A stretch of DNA of 64,000 bases from Phoronis australis (GCA_002633005.1 NMRA01000518.1:66810-130809); one strand, 5' to 3'; positions 36,521 to 48,441 are shown, counted from the stretch's first letter. The notes: generated by a model not told the origin, from the letters alone. Numbers and translations are program-made.

Positions 36521-36811
36521 GTATGTAACTATAGTGTTGCTTTCCATTTTTGTTGTCAGTAGCACTTTGGCTTTATTCCTTTTCACTTGTTTGCTTAATG
36601 CTTATCAACTACATGAGTCCTGCATTTTGAGAACCAGTTTGGTGCTTGTTATACAGAGGAGAAAGCTGGTTCTCAAAATGCCAGACCCCTGTTAGTGACT
36701 ATTGCGGATATCTATACTAACAAGTTATCACTACTGAAAACTTTCCTATTCACTGTGACTGTGGTGTATTTAAAATTACCATGTAAGTTTATTTAATCTG
36801 TTGTTTTTCAG

Positions 36812-36835
36812 ATTCCACCAAAGTCAGCGGCCTAG
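36812..36835 (+). CDS. 24-nt micro-exon m6 (ends G-L-G)
   Basis: Acceptor gtttttcag, donor CTAG|gtattt; adds D-S-T-K-V-S-G-L plus split Gly. Phase 1, precedes K15. Confidence 0.7.
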   Translation: MPPKSAA

Positions 36836-37146
36836 GTATTTACTTTTCTTCATTGTGACAGTTCCTACAATGCTTTTCAACATTTTGTGTTTTTGTTTTT
36901 TTCTTTCTATTTTTGAAGGTTTTTAATTAAGCCTCTTTGTTTGACATGGGGTTTTTCATCTTCTGACTTTTGATACTCGATAAAAATAGTGAATTTCTCT
37001 TTATTTTAGCTTTCACGTCATTGTAGACATCATTACCTTTCATTTTATAGTTTCTTTTCTATTTCAAGTTATGGACATGTCCAATAAGTTGAAAAGTCCG
37101 TGTTCTCTATTTCATTATTGATTCTTTCCCATTCCTTGTACTCTAG
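36836..37146 (+). other. Intron, 0.3 kb
   Basis: AT-rich; nothing recognised. Confidence 0.8.
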
Positions 37147-37314
37147 GAATCTGTGCTCTACCCAAGATGACTGGGCCATGCAAGGCTAACTTGAGAAAGT
37201 GGTACTTTGACCAGGAGAAGGGTACATGTCTAGAGTTCACCTATGGAGGCTGTCGTGGTAACGACAACCGGTTTGATACATTTGAGCAGTGCCAGGCTGC
37301 TTGCCCGATAACAG
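37147..37314 (+). CDS. Kunitz domain exon K15 (168-nt type A)
   Basis: Acceptor gtactctag, donor ACAG|gtaagt, phase 1/1. Six cysteines: I-C-A-L-P-K-M-T-G-P-C-K-A, K-W-Y-F-D-Q, F-T-Y-G-G-C-R-G-N-D-N-R-F. P1-P1' is Lys-Ala, as in classical trypsin inhibitors; this is one of the best candidates for an active inhibitor. Confidence 0.95.
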
Positions 37315-37814
37315 GTAAGTATACCTGGGTCATAACTTCCCTTGCCAATATGATGGTAATAGCCATAAGTCACGCCACAACCCGACTGATTTTCCTGAAA
37401 AATTTCCCTGAAAAATTTCCCACAGTGCTGAGCATCAGTAGGGCACTTGTCTCATTAGTGTTTATGGACTTCACGGTTAGAAAATTGTGGTATATACATT
37501 TTTTCACGGTTTGTTGGCTGCAAATGTAGGTTATGCTCTGTAATATCTTTGGTTGTTTTATTTGTGATAAAAAAATGATGTCCCACAATTCATTGCAGAT
37601 ATCCCACATATCTCGAACTGTAAAAAGGTCGTGCTTATCATTGTTTTACCTCAAAATTGCTTTGTCCTTAGTCATTGATTCCAATTGAGATTATAGGCAA
37701 CATTATCTCTGGTGTGTTGTTATCTCGCAAGGAGTCAGTGTGTTGCAGTAAACACACAAAGGCATCAGTTACTGAAGGGAATAACTTAAGATGTATAAAC
37801 ATTGTTTTTTTCAG
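37315..37814 (+). other. Intron, 0.5 kb
   Basis: Contains a short direct repeat CCTGAAAAATTTCC at about 37394-37420; nothing else. Confidence 0.75.
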
Positions 37815-37841
37815 GTTCAAAGCCAAAGCCACTGAATCTGA
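37815..37841 (+). CDS. 27-nt micro-exon m7
   Basis: Acceptor tttttttcag, donor CTGA|gtaagt; adds G-S-K-P-K-P-L-N-L with a split codon starting A. Basic and Pro-rich; ends N-L rather than G-L-G. Precedes K16, in place of an expected type B Kunitz. Confidence 0.65.
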
Positions 37842-38812
37842 GTAAGTATTTTTCATTTGTTTGAAGTACAGTCATCCAGTCTTTAAAAAAGAACATTGCA
37901 GTCATTGTTTGTTTGACTTGCAGATGTTCGTAGGCATTTATTATTGGAAATTTCTAAAAGAAGTTATGTATGGAGGACCTAGATTGTCAAGTGTGGTCAC
38001 ATATCTCTGATGAGTTGCGATAGAATTGGACGTTGAGAATCAGTTTTACTGTGTTGCTGTTGCTACTCAGTACCAGCTCCCAAATGCCGCATCGGCTTGT
38101 ACCATTTTCTTGATTCTTCTGTTGAATTTTTTATGTGAAAATAATTGCCAAAATTGCCATTTCTGTTTTTCAATTAACCTACTTTTGTTCCAAATGATAT
38201 TGTTTGCTATCACTGTACAAACTTCTAGTACCATTCTCCTCTGGGTTAATGCCCGCAATCCATTTGACGCCACCCTCTATTTTTTAATTTTCATTTTGCA
38301 CGTCATGTTTGGTCATGCGCCTACCCCTAGTGTATACATTCATGACTTAGCCCATATCCTTACAGTGAACGCACACCTTTGGAGAATTCCGGCTACCAAA
38401 ACCTGCACATTTGGCTTACCTGTGTATAGCCAGATGATGTTTTGTTAGGCTGTTGCATACGTATGTTGGAGCTGACATCAATGAAGTAGTCTGGGTGGTT
38501 AACTAAAATTTGTCCTCCGAGTAAACTGTTCTCGACTTCTCAAAAATTTCTTTTTATTAATCCATGCTTGCTCTATCACTTACTCTCAGATTTTTTAATT
38601 CCTCAGTTTAAAGGCCCTTAGAGGTAAGGTAGACATGTAAGGTCATGTTGAGAAATTTACACTGTTCGTAAATTTGCATTGTTTGTTGCATTGTGTTCCA
38701 TCCAAGTGAAGATTACCGTACCACGTGCTCATGAATTACCAGCAGCCAACTTGTCTCTTATTTCTTGAAGGCCATTGAAAGCAACTCTTTAATTCCTTGT
38801 GCATTCTTTCAG
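37842..38812 (+). other. Intron, 1.0 kb
   Basis: A long hydrophobic open frame at 38026-38448 has no splice support or domain; otherwise nothing recognised. Confidence 0.7.
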
Positions 38813-38980
38813 CTATTTGCACCTTGCCAAAAGTTGTGGGTCCATGCGAAGCGTCCATTTCCTCTTGGCACTATGACCAAACATCTGGTTCCTGTAAATC
38901 GTTTTCATATGGTGGTTGTGAAGGCAATGAGAATAGATTCTCTACACTTGAGGACTGCCAGTCAGCATGCCCTGCTACTC
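38813..38980 (+). CDS. Kunitz domain exon K16 (168-nt type A)
   Basis: Acceptor attctttcag, donor ACTC|gtaagc, phase 1/1. Six cysteines: I-C-T-L-P-K-V-V-G-P-C-E-A, S-W-H-Y-D-Q, F-S-Y-G-G-C-E-G-N-E-N-R-F. P1 is Glu, as in K7. Confidence 0.94.
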
Positions 38981-40192
38981 GTAAGCCCATTTTGTATTTA
39001 ATTCAAGACTTATTGTATTTTATTCTACTGTATGGTATAGCATTGATCCATATTGTATTATTGCACACTATCGATATACCTCTTCTATACTAATAACAAA
39101 AAAGTAGTCTAATAACACTGAAATCTGAGCACGTTGCACTTTACATGAATGCTGCTACTTGTTTTGAATGTTACTTCACCAGTTGCACATGCAGAGTTTG
39201 ATAATCAAGCACTGTTATTCTTCCTGTCAAGCCTGTCATTGTAGTTTGGGTTTTGCCACAAGTTATTCTATCTTTGTTGTGATTAAAATTTTCAACGTGG
39301 CATTCATGGCACTCGTACTAAAGCAAAACTGAATTAGATTGACCTTCCCGCAACATTCCTGATGACTTAACTAATTAGTGTACAGTTCAGTGTCAGAGTA
39401 ATTTTGCGTACCTTTAGTAGTATTGAAAGTCTTACCTTAACTAGTCTTCCCCTCACTTGAAGCAGGATTCTTATGAATGTGTTTACACTTCAACTGGCCT
39501 AGTGCATGGGGTATTTCTATCACATAACTTTTTTGCTTCAAGAACTGATTATCACTCGTATAAATCTAAACGCTTAGTTTTGAATTTGCTGTCTTTTTGA
39601 AGAAAACATTCCTGTACATCGGTAGATATATTTGGTTTAACGACCTTTTATGAGTAATGCAGGATAATACAGAACTTCTCCCAGTTTTGTTTATTCTGGT
39701 AGTAGGTCAGTTCACTTTCTCCAAATCATTTGTTGTGTGATAGAAAATTTCCATGTTGCTGTGGCTGTACTTGATTCACTCTGCTGGTTCAGGCGGGTCA
39801 ACCTTCTAATAATTTTGATTGGTTCTTGATGACAACTTCCAGTTTACAAATCAATCATACGACTTAAGCTTGTTGAATCAGGGGTGTGAATCAACTGTAG
39901 CGAGTTTGTTTTCCAATGCTTCTGTTTGGCTTCTCAAGTCTTCCCCTTGTTGCACTTCTTGCCTTGTGCGCACACATTTCAAGCCAAGCTTCCAGTCAAC
40001 ACTTGCTGGTATTCAGATTAAACAAAATGAGTTTTCCTACAGTAAATCTGAATGTTAGTTTCATGGACTTGTCAAGTTCCCCTTTTGCTGATATGGAAAT
40101 ATTGCTACATCCATTCATAAATTAATTCTGATTTCTGTAAGCTTGGCTGGTCTGTAGAGTGTTCTTTTACTTAACACGTCTCTACACCACAG
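38981..40192 (+). other. Intron, 1.2 kb
   Basis: No exon or repeat recognised. Confidence 0.75.
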
Positions 40193-40465
40193 AGATTTGT
40201 CAACTTCGCTATTCGAGAGGCACGTGTCGGGGGTCACAGATCCTCTGGTACTACGAGACGCGTGTCCAGGAGTGCCGTAGGTTTGTCTACACTGGATGCG
40301 GCGGCAACGCCAATCGCTTTTCCTCAAGGGCTCAGTGTACCCAAGCTTGTATCACGGGCATCATCCCTGATTCACGCAGCACTGCCCCCACAGCACGCTC
40401 CGTACGTGTTACGCAGCCACCCACAACCACTGTGGCACCATCGTTGTCCCCAGGGGGTGATGCAG
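40193..40465 (+). CDS. Kunitz K17 with Thr/Pro tail (type B)
   Basis: Acceptor ctacaccacag, donor GCAG|gttagt, phase 1/1. Six cysteines: I-C-Q-L-R-Y-S-R-G-T-C-R-G, L-W-Y-Y-E-T, C-R-R-F-V-Y-T-G-C-G-G-N-A-N-R-F. P1 is Arg. Followed by a 35-residue Thr/Pro/Ser linker. Closest relative in the window is K19 (shared L-R-Y-S-R-G-T-C). Confidence 0.94.
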
Positions 40466-41445
40466 GTTAGTACACCAGCAGCCAATGGCATGTTACAATG
40501 CTGGATTCTGATGCACAAGTGGGCCAATTTGGTTTTACGTTTTAGCGATTTCTTTGTTCTCACTATATTAACCAGCAACACAATCTTGTGTTGTTCAAAT
40601 ATTTTCACTCTGCACATATTTCACTCCTATGCTTTCATAACATTAACAACACTTAACCTATCACAATATTATAACTTGAGCTCTAAATGTTTACATTCCC
40701 AGCCACTGTTTACAGCTACTTTGTTAACTCAGTATCGTGGCTCAAACAGGTATGTATGTATTTCGTGTGCTGGTCTGATGCTTTTTACGGTGCGCTTTGC
40801 TGGTAGATTTTTTTGGCTTTCGGAATTTCCATTCTGTACACTGTACTTTGCTTTGTTGGAGCCCAGTCTATGAAAGTATCATATCACCACCACGCCAATA
40901 CTATTTTTATTTTGCAAAAGGTTTTTTTTTTGCTTGGAATGGTTAACTTTTATTTTGTCATAATGCTTACAAGAAATCTCATGTTTTGGTTATTTGATCA
41001 CACTGTGCATTTAATTTTGAATTGTTTTCAAATAACAAAAATGTTAAGTTATTTAACAATTTGTTGTTAGTACAGCATGAAAGAGGTAATTCATGCAGTT
41101 GGTAAGTGTCAGTTATTTTACTGTGAACCTTGATACAATGGAGTTGCTACCTATCTGTCAATTACAAGTGTAAGCTCATCCTATTTCAGTGCCGACTATG
41201 GTTTTGTGTTGATGAAGTTAACTGGAAGACTGGCCATCCAGCGACCAACCACGTTCTTACAAGGCTATTACATTTCAGTGCTTAACTTTTGCTGTATTGA
41301 TTAATTTAAATGAACACCAACCAACTGCCAGTCTCGTGAATAGAAAATTGTTACATTTCTGTTGTAACCCGACCTCTTTGATGATAAGTTGAACTGAATA
41401 CTGACCATACGTCAATTGTGTTAATTCATAGCGGTGTCATTTCAG
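40466..41445 (+). other. Intron, 1.0 kb
   Basis: No firm exon; a 15-nt acceptor/donor-bounded segment at 41071-41085 was considered and not accepted. Confidence 0.7.
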
Positions 41446-41724
41446 TGCTGACTCCGCCAAGTCGGCTGGTCTCGGTTGCTGTCCGTGCCTCATCCAGCAC
41501 TGTCGTGCTCACTTGGGTGCGCAGTAAGGTTGCAAGGGGGTACTACCTAAACTATGGCATTAGGTCGACAGACGAGAACTTCCGTCGCCTGGACAGCACA
41601 AGAAGTGTGTATACCATCAGGAACCTCCGACCGTCGACTCGTTATCTCATCTCACTCTCGGCATTTAATGATGGTGGCACTGGGGAACCTGTGTTCAAAG
41701 TGGCATATACAACGGCAGAAAGAG
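41446..41724 (+). CDS. Fibronectin type III domain exon FN1
   Basis: Acceptor gtcatttcag, donor AGAG|gttagg, phase 1/1. About 93 residues with the FN3 signature: P-P-S-R-L near the start, the core tryptophan in V-L-T-W-V, G-Y-Y-L-N-Y-G-I strand, then Y-T-I-R-N-L-R-P-S-T-R-Y (tyrosine corner) and S-A-F-N-D-G-G-T-G-E-P. A single-exon FN3 is usual. Likely adhesive or spacer role. Confidence 0.9.
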
Positions 41725-43330
41725 GTTAGGATGTCTGTTCCTGTGGGTATGCCTGTGTTGAAAGGGTACATAATTATAAGGGTGCATATTGTCGTTATCT
41801 CTGTCCGACATCCAGGGATCTGGCATTCACCTAACATCCGCAACTGTATCTCCTAAATCCCTTAAAGGATCTTTGTAAAATTTAGCAGGTGTGTTCTTGT
41901 GAACATGATGTCCAATAAGAATGACTTTCAGACAAGTGCGGCTACTACTGTGCCATCTTGTGGCAATTTTGTTTATTGTATTTGTTTTAACTGACAATTT
42001 TGTGTGTCACCAGTGGTAATTTAAGTATTTTGGTTCTTATTTGGCATCCACCTTTTCGTCTGCCAAACTGTTTGAAGGATATGTTGACGAGAGTATGACT
42101 GATGCTGATTTCCAAGTGGATCCAAATACTCCTATAACCCTGATGACCATTTATTTTTGCACCTGCTTCAATATCTATCAAGTTTTGGTGAAGGATTGTC
42201 TACAAATTCATCAGATACGTATCTTGTGTGGAAAGAATATGGCTAAAGTTATTTTTGGACAAATCTGACTGCTACTCTGTCACCTACTGGCACTTTTATT
42301 TTTTTGAACCTGCATAGTTATCCATTTAGTTCTTAAAATATTGTCATGGAATTTTGATGCTAAGTGTTTCCGTTAAATAAATGAAAAATTGAGACTACAG
42401 CTTTCATTGACTCGTGTATGGATCCGACTGCTATTGTGCTCCCTTTTCTCAATTTGATCTTTTTGTATCAGCTTCCGTTCCTGAAACTTCCAAATCCCTT
42501 GGAGGAACTTGGTCGATGTGTTTATATAAAGAAGAAGGGAGCATATGATTGCAGCATGTTCTGGGCTCCCCTAGCGACAATTCTGGTGTTATGGTTCTGT
42601 TAATGCATCCGTCTTTCTATTTGCCTAATGGTTTGAAGAAGCATTGCAAAATTTGACATGTGTGTTTCTACTGACCTAAACCTGACTGATGTTGTTTTTT
42701 TCCATAATTTGGCCAACTATGACACACCCTAACGGGAGTTTCATTTGTTTGAGTTTGCCCCAATATCTAGTTAGTGTTATGAAGCATCTTCATGGGAGGG
42801 AGGTTGCAAGCAAGGTTTTATGTGGGAGAGGACAACACTAGCCCATTTTTATACAGTTTTGGCTTAAACTGTGCCCCCTTGTGGCAATTTTTAGTACAGT
42901 ATTCACTTCTGACATACACAACCCTACCTGTCGATTCCTTTGGTTAAGGAGTTTCTATTAAGGTGAGGTGGCTGGTGGGGTCATTGGATGTATTTGACAG
43001 CTGCAATGCCACCTAGTGATTATTGACTAGGATTGCATTTGCCAGTAAGTACTGCACCTCTTTCACCAGTTTTGCTCACTCTTGTTCGTTGAAATGTTTG
43101 AGAATGAGCACACATGGGGGTGTATTAACGCCGTGTGTTGCTCTTGCTTAATTACGAAACTAATGAATGTAAGTTAGTTGAATATTCGTTATCTAGTATT
43201 AATGTTTTCAAGAAGTTATCTGTGAAATATATTGGCCACAACTGAGGTATTTTTGCAAGATTGTTTGGTTTTAACTTGACGGCTTTTCAGGTTGGCTGTA
43301 ATTTTTATTCCTGTGTTATTACGGTTTCAG
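41725..43330 (+). other. Intron, 1.6 kb, largely repeat
   Basis: From about 41740 to 43040 it is made of degenerate units related to the repeats at 58000-59520 and 63190-63530. No exon. Confidence 0.65.
41740..43040. repeat. About 145-nt-period repeat, locus 1
   Basis: Degenerate units marked by variants of GCCCCCTAGTGGCAATTTT (for example near 41950, 42280, 42875) and by GTGTTTCTA-like blocks. The left end (GGGTGCATATTGTCGTTATC, then GTCCGACATCC) resembles the left end at 58020. Confidence 0.65.
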
Positions 43331-43651
43331 TTGTCCTTACCAAACCCCTGGACCCCCCTGTGTCCGTTCAAGTGACCGACATCACTGACACATCAGTTGT
43401 GGTCTCATGGGTAGATATCAGTCTTGGTTCACGCCAGCAACTGTTGCCGGGCAGAACCTACGATGTACGCTACATAAAGAGCCGTGAACTAGGAAGAAAC
43501 ATCAATTATGTTTCTGTCAACTCAGATCAGCTTAGTGCAAAGATCGAAAACCTGGAGCCAGGAACTAGCTATGACTTCTCTGCGAGAGTTATTGAGGCTG
43601 GAAGAAAGAGCATATGGAGTCTGTCGACCTCAGTGAAGACAACGGAGTCAG
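43331..43651 (+). CDS. Fibronectin type III domain exon FN2
   Basis: Acceptor cggtttcag, donor TCAG|gtttgt, phase 1/1. About 107 residues: P-L-D-P-P-V-S-V-Q-V, T-S-V-V-V-S-W-V, R-T-Y-D-V-R-Y, then K-I-E-N-L-E-P-G-T-S-Y-D-F-S-A-R-V, all at FN3-consistent spacing. It has a longer B-C region than FN1 (S-L-G-S-R-Q-Q-L-L-P-G). Confidence 0.92.
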
Positions 43652-44138
43652 GTTTGTAAATACGCTTTTGGTGTGATGTAAACGTATTTTAGACATGGGG
43701 TTTGTCATTTGTCGATGGTGTATTTGGTTGGTGTATAGTGGCACCTATTATAAACATCTTTAGAGTTGGTGTGTGAGGTGTGATGAATGTTTTTTAGTAA
43801 AAATAATATTTATTTTTTGCCTAAGTTAATTCTTGTGCTCTTCATTAAAGTCACTAAGCCCCAACTGGTGCTGCCATTTAGTGTTACGAAGTTTATTCTG
43901 CTACAACAAAATTTTGCCAGCTGTTGCCAAGCCCTGATACCACTTCTTCTCTGAATAAGTTACAAGCTGAGACCATGTTTACAGCCACGATTGCTCTAAT
44001 TCAGGTTTCAGGTGACTACATCCACCAAAAATAAAATTATTCAAATCAAGTGGATTATGGCTTCTTTACAAACAGCTGTGATTAAAAGGCATTTAATGGT
44101 GTTGAAATGTTTAACCTTTTGTTCTTTTTTCTTTACAG
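43652..44138 (+). other. Intron, 0.5 kb
   Basis: Nothing recognised. Confidence 0.75.
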
Positions 44139-44159
44139 AGTCCATTTCTAAAGGAGTTG
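44139..44159 (+). CDS. 21-nt micro-exon m8
   Basis: Acceptor ttctttacag, donor GTTG|gtaagc; adds E-S-I-S-K-G-V plus split Gly. Smallest micro-exon of the set; precedes K18. Confidence 0.65.
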
Positions 44160-44651
44160 GTAAGCTTTTTGTTTTGGATTGAATCAATGAATGCTCTTGT
44201 TAATAGTTAGGAAAGTGTTGTATTTTCCAGACCTTTTGTGAACACAATTAAAATATACAATTAGAACGGTTACAATGGTGTTAAGGATAACGTTACAATA
44301 TGTACAGCTTTGTAGACTTAGGACCATTGCAGGCATTGCCTACTATGGGCCTGTAGGACATGCTGTAGAATTTTGACACAAAGCAAGTAGGTGTTGTATT
44401 TCCTAGTTCATTTGACATTTTGCGTATCAAGAAACTTAAGCCACATCAAGGTCTATAATAAATTGTGCAGATTTTCATCCTGTCAATTTAAACTGGTGAG
44501 AGATTGGACTCTTATTGTTCATTCACCTATCATCTACTAGAATCATTTAATTATTTTATGCAAATGTTCTAAATGAGAATCAGATAAAAAGTACAAAAAA
44601 CTACGTTTTGTTGTAGAATTAAGATATTAAGTATTAGATATTTATCCGTAG
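44160..44651 (+). other. Intron, 0.5 kb
   Basis: Nothing recognised. Confidence 0.75.
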
Positions 44652-44819
44652 ACATTTGTGCTCTTCCAAAGAAGGTGGGCCCTTGTTTTGCCAACATCCC
44701 ACGATGGTACTATGACCAGAATGAAGGCCGTTGCATTCAGTTTGGTTATGGAGGCTGTGCTGGCAATAATAACCGATTTGCTACAGAGGCTGAGTGTCTG
44801 CGTTCCTGTCCAGCGAAAG
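44652..44819 (+). CDS. Kunitz domain exon K18 (168-nt type A)
   Basis: Acceptor tatccgtag, donor AAAG|gtaggt, phase 1/1. Six cysteines: I-C-A-L-P-K-K-V-G-P-C-F-A, R-W-Y-Y-D-Q, F-G-Y-G-G-C-A-G-N-N-N-R-F. P1 is Phe. Very close to K13 in sequence. Confidence 0.93.
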
Positions 44820-45996
44820 GTAGGTGGATCTTTTAGTTGAAGACAAAATCTTTGACATTTAATCTGTATTAAATTACAGAGTTTGTTGTCATGACCGATC
44901 CAATTTTTTGCATTGTTTAAAGTATTGACGCTTTTATTAGAAAACCCACTGTGTTCAATACAGTGGTCTCCATTCTCTTGTGCGTGATGGCTTCCCCTGC
45001 TGTTGATGCACAGTGCAAACTGATGTCATTTAAAGAATAATTCTCCACAGCAAGACATTCATTACTGAAATCTTCCGTTCAGTTTCATTTTGTACGGAGA
45101 GCGGTTTTCAAATGCAGGTATCATTGGTGTGCTGTTAAGCGTTTTTTTTTTATTGGTCTGCATAGTGCACATTGCTGGTCCAATGATCTACCTTTCTTCA
45201 AAAGTTACTTTTAAAGTCATTGCCATTGAGAAAATTGCTTTGTTGCTCACAAGAGGAACTTAGATCAGCTTTCATGATAACGACCTGGGCTGACACTGGC
45301 AGATCTTGTACGTGTCTATTGACTAAGATCAAGATACCATGGAATTGACCATGTTTCTTGTATGGAACATGATGTAAGATAGCGATATATCACTGTTGTT
45401 ATCTAGTCTACAAATTTTGTGTAATAACTTATTTAATTGATGCCGAGTTTGTGTTGTGTTTGCTTCAAAGTTATTCCAGACATCTGCATAATTATATGGG
45501 AATCTTTACTTCCATTACCTTATGCCTGTTGTGAGATAAGTGAATGGTACTCTGAAGGAAGACTGTTTGTTCCACATTGAAATGTCCATTGATGTTCCTG
45601 ACTTCACCCATCATTTGTGTTTAAACAATTGTGGCTATCTTACTGGTCGAATGACAAGTCACCTTCATTTGATTTACTATTCATTTATCTCTATCATGTA
45701 GCTGCAGTTGGTAACTTTTCCTACTTGATATAACTAGCACACTTTATCTTAGTTTTGATCTGCACCATTTGCGTTCGCTTGGACTCTCTGCCAAGTTTAA
45801 ATTGAAGTTACTTCCCCTGGCATTTGAACTTGGCAAGGATAGCAAACCTAGTCTAGTTTCTCCATAATCTCTTGGCAGACATTCAAAATTCTGCTCACAA
45901 GTTTCAAAGCTTAACTGCCACTTTATGGGTTGCTTCCACTCACGCTTTTCGCACTTAAGTGTTTTCTCTTTGCTAACAAAGCTTTCTCTTGCACAG
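44820..45996 (+). other. Intron, 1.2 kb
   Basis: No exon or repeat recognised. Confidence 0.75.
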
Positions 45997-46749
45997 CCAT
46001 TTGTAGTTTGCGGTATTCACGTGGCACATGCAGTAAACTTCAGATCATGTGGTACTACGATTTGTCCGCACGAAGCTGCCGACGGTTCGTCTACACCGGA
46101 TGTGAAGGCAATGCCAACCGATTTACCTCTAGATATCACTGTGCACGCACGTGTGCTCGGTCACAAGACTCTGATGTCGGAACATCTCGACTAGGATCAC
46201 TAGTTGTCTCTCTGTCCAATACCAATCGCCGGCGTCGTTCCATTGCTGCTCTGTTCCGTGCCCTTATGAGTAGGAGGAAGTCTCTTTATGATGACTTAAA
46301 GACTGCGTCTACTCATGAAGATAACGTCAGCAATCAGGCACCATCTACACTCGTGTCTTTGAAATCTATGGGCGATAGCTCCTCCCGATTGTTTAACGTG
46401 ATGACATCAAAACAAGTCAACAGAAACAATTATGATCCTCCAGCTTACAGTGTGTCCTTGCGCCGCTTACTGTCTGTATCTGTGAATGAAACTCAGGATG
46501 GTGATAGTATAGAAGATGAAATGACGTCAGCTAAGAATACCACCAAGTCTGCTCCTGATGGGGAAACAGTCTCATTGTTGCCTGGAAAAGAATTGTATAA
46601 CAACAACAGCAAAAGAATCGAGAACAAATCTTTGTCTATGGTCACATCGATGAATCGCTTTGGTAACCATAACAACAGCACAGTTGCACCTCCTGCACAT
46701 ATCCTGCTCCTTAATGGCACTAACCTAACAAGTACCACTGGTAGCAATG
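45997..46749 (+). CDS. Kunitz K19 with long basic and Ser/Asn-rich tail (type B)
   Basis: Acceptor tctcttgcacag, donor AATG|gtaagt, phase 1/1. Kunitz domain with six cysteines: I-C-S-L-R-Y-S-R-G-T-C-S-K, M-W-Y-Y-D, C-R-R-F-V-Y-T-G-C-E-G-N-A-N-R-F. P1 is Ser. The tail of about 190 residues contains N-R-R-R-R-S (46224-46241) and S-R-R-K-S, possible proprotein-convertase sites, then acidic and Asn/Ser-rich sequence with several sequons. The frame remains open through the whole following intron to 47045. Confidence 0.92.
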
Positions 46750-47032
46750 GTAAGTCAGACGTTCTTTTGTCTTCCCATTGTCACAAGGTTGCCTTCATTG
46801 TGGCTTGCTTTGCAATCATTTGCTTCATCTCTAGCTTGGCTAATGTTCATTTCGCACTGATTTCTGTTGCACACCTCACTTGCCATTCTCTGCACCTGTA
46901 TCTGCTGGTGACAGAACCTGTATATCTGCACTTCACACGGTCGTCACACTTAACCAACACTGGTGAGACCTTAACTCTATCTCTCCATGTAGCTACAATG
47001 CAGCTGTTCCAATTCTTATCACTATATTACAG

Positions 47033-47203
47033 ATTCCTGTCCTGAGGTGTGCATAGCATTGTATGACCCAGTATGTGCCAGCAATGGCAGGACGTACTCC
47101 AATGAGTGCCAAATGAAAGTAGAGGCTTGTAAGACAAAAACCAACCTGAAGGTAGTAGCCAAGGGACAGTGTCCACAGACCACCACTACCGCTGGTCCTC
47201 GAG
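47033..47203 (+). CDS. Kazal domain exon Kz1 (copy A)
   Basis: Acceptor ctatattacag, donor CGAG|gtaatt, phase 1/1. Six cysteines in Kazal order: C-P-E-V-C, then Y-D-P-V-C-A-S-N-G-R-T-Y-S-N-E-C, E-A-C, G-Q-C. A Thr-rich tail T-T-T-T-A-G-P-R follows. This compact spacing is the agrin/follistatin-like Kazal type rather than a pancreatic inhibitor. Confidence 0.93.
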
Positions 47204-48441
47204 GTAATTTTTCAAGAGTTGTTAGAAATACTGGGTTGTATTCGCTGGGCTGTGTCTTGTGAATTAGGCAAGATCATGGAAGGTCATGCTGGTGTGACGC
47301 ATCGTATTTCTATATCTTGATAAGTGAACACATGACTGCTAAAATGGCCGCCACAGATAACAATGAGAAACGGCTGTTCAGAATGTTTAGAATTAAGGTC
47401 TTAACATGAGCAGTGCTCATTCTGCTAAAACCTCACTAATTTCTGACAATAATTATTGTCCGAATAGGAAAGCGTGTGACCTAGTTTTGTAAATCGTGTC
47501 TATCATTGATGTCAGGAAGGCAAAGAATTTCAGATCACGCATCCACGGGTATTTGTCCAGTTCATCAAACCCACAGCACAGCAGTAATATTCGTTGGTTC
47601 TGGAAGGACGAATAGAATAATGCACTTGAGAAAAACTTGTAAAGAGTTATACAACAACAAATAACTTGTGAAACTCCAGTGGCACGAAAACAAGGCAGCA
47701 AACGTGTCTGACTGATGTTTATGGCTTTGTGGGTTGGTACTACGCTGTGTAATGCGTTAAGGCCCTATTGCCTTTTATGGTCAAAAGCTCCTGACATTGT
47801 TATGTATTTTCAAATATTGTCTAATGGCAGCTGTGGTACACAGGTTATAAATGGTAAAGTACTACTCAGGTACTGCGTGTTGTTTATGAAAAAGTGAGAA
47901 AATTAAAAATTCACTCGTCTGTCACAATGTGTCTGAAATTGATGGGATTTTCCCTTCCTCTTGCCCATGTCATCTGGCGCCTAAACCAAACTGTGGTTGG
48001 CTTTACTATTTACAGATTTTGATGAAACAATAAATGTTGCATGAAATGGAGATGAAGTAAATTCGAAAACTGTAATTGCATTTAATATTAATGTCAAACA
48101 AAATTTGATGTTGTTGATACCATTGTTTTACTGCGAATGTGTTATTCATTTTTTCTAAATTTCACAAAACATATATGGTCACATGACCCAGTTAATGGCA
48201 GATTGGTATCAAGTCAAAACGAAATTAAGTTCAAAAGGTTTTTTACATTCATAAAATATATACTTTTACTGTCGGGGTTAAAATCAATACTTTTGCAGAT
48301 ATTATGCACAGACTTGTCAATAAGGCCCTACACAACCTTAACTCGAAAAAATTCTTTTCTGATGTCATCTCTCTCAATTGATTTCAAATAGTGTTACCAA
48401 CAAAACCAGCTGTAACTCGGCTCATGTTTGTTTTCTTGCAG
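47204..48441 (+). other. Intron, 1.2 kb (copy A)
   Basis: No exon; copy B of this intron (49989-51296) carries about 49 nt and 20 nt of extra sequence near 50253 and 50407. Confidence 0.75.

Noticed and set aside
38026-38448. 140-codon open frame in the intron before K16
   Set aside because: No splice sites in phase, no domain, composition of AT-rich intron.
40262-40873. 203-codon open frame overlapping K17 and its intron
   Set aside because: Wrong frame relative to the Kunitz domain and runs through the donor; chance frame.
41071-41085. 15-nt candidate micro-exon between K17 and FN1
   Set aside because: Acceptor and gtaatt donor exist and length is divisible by three, but so short a match is expected by chance in T-rich introns; no similarity to other micro-exons.
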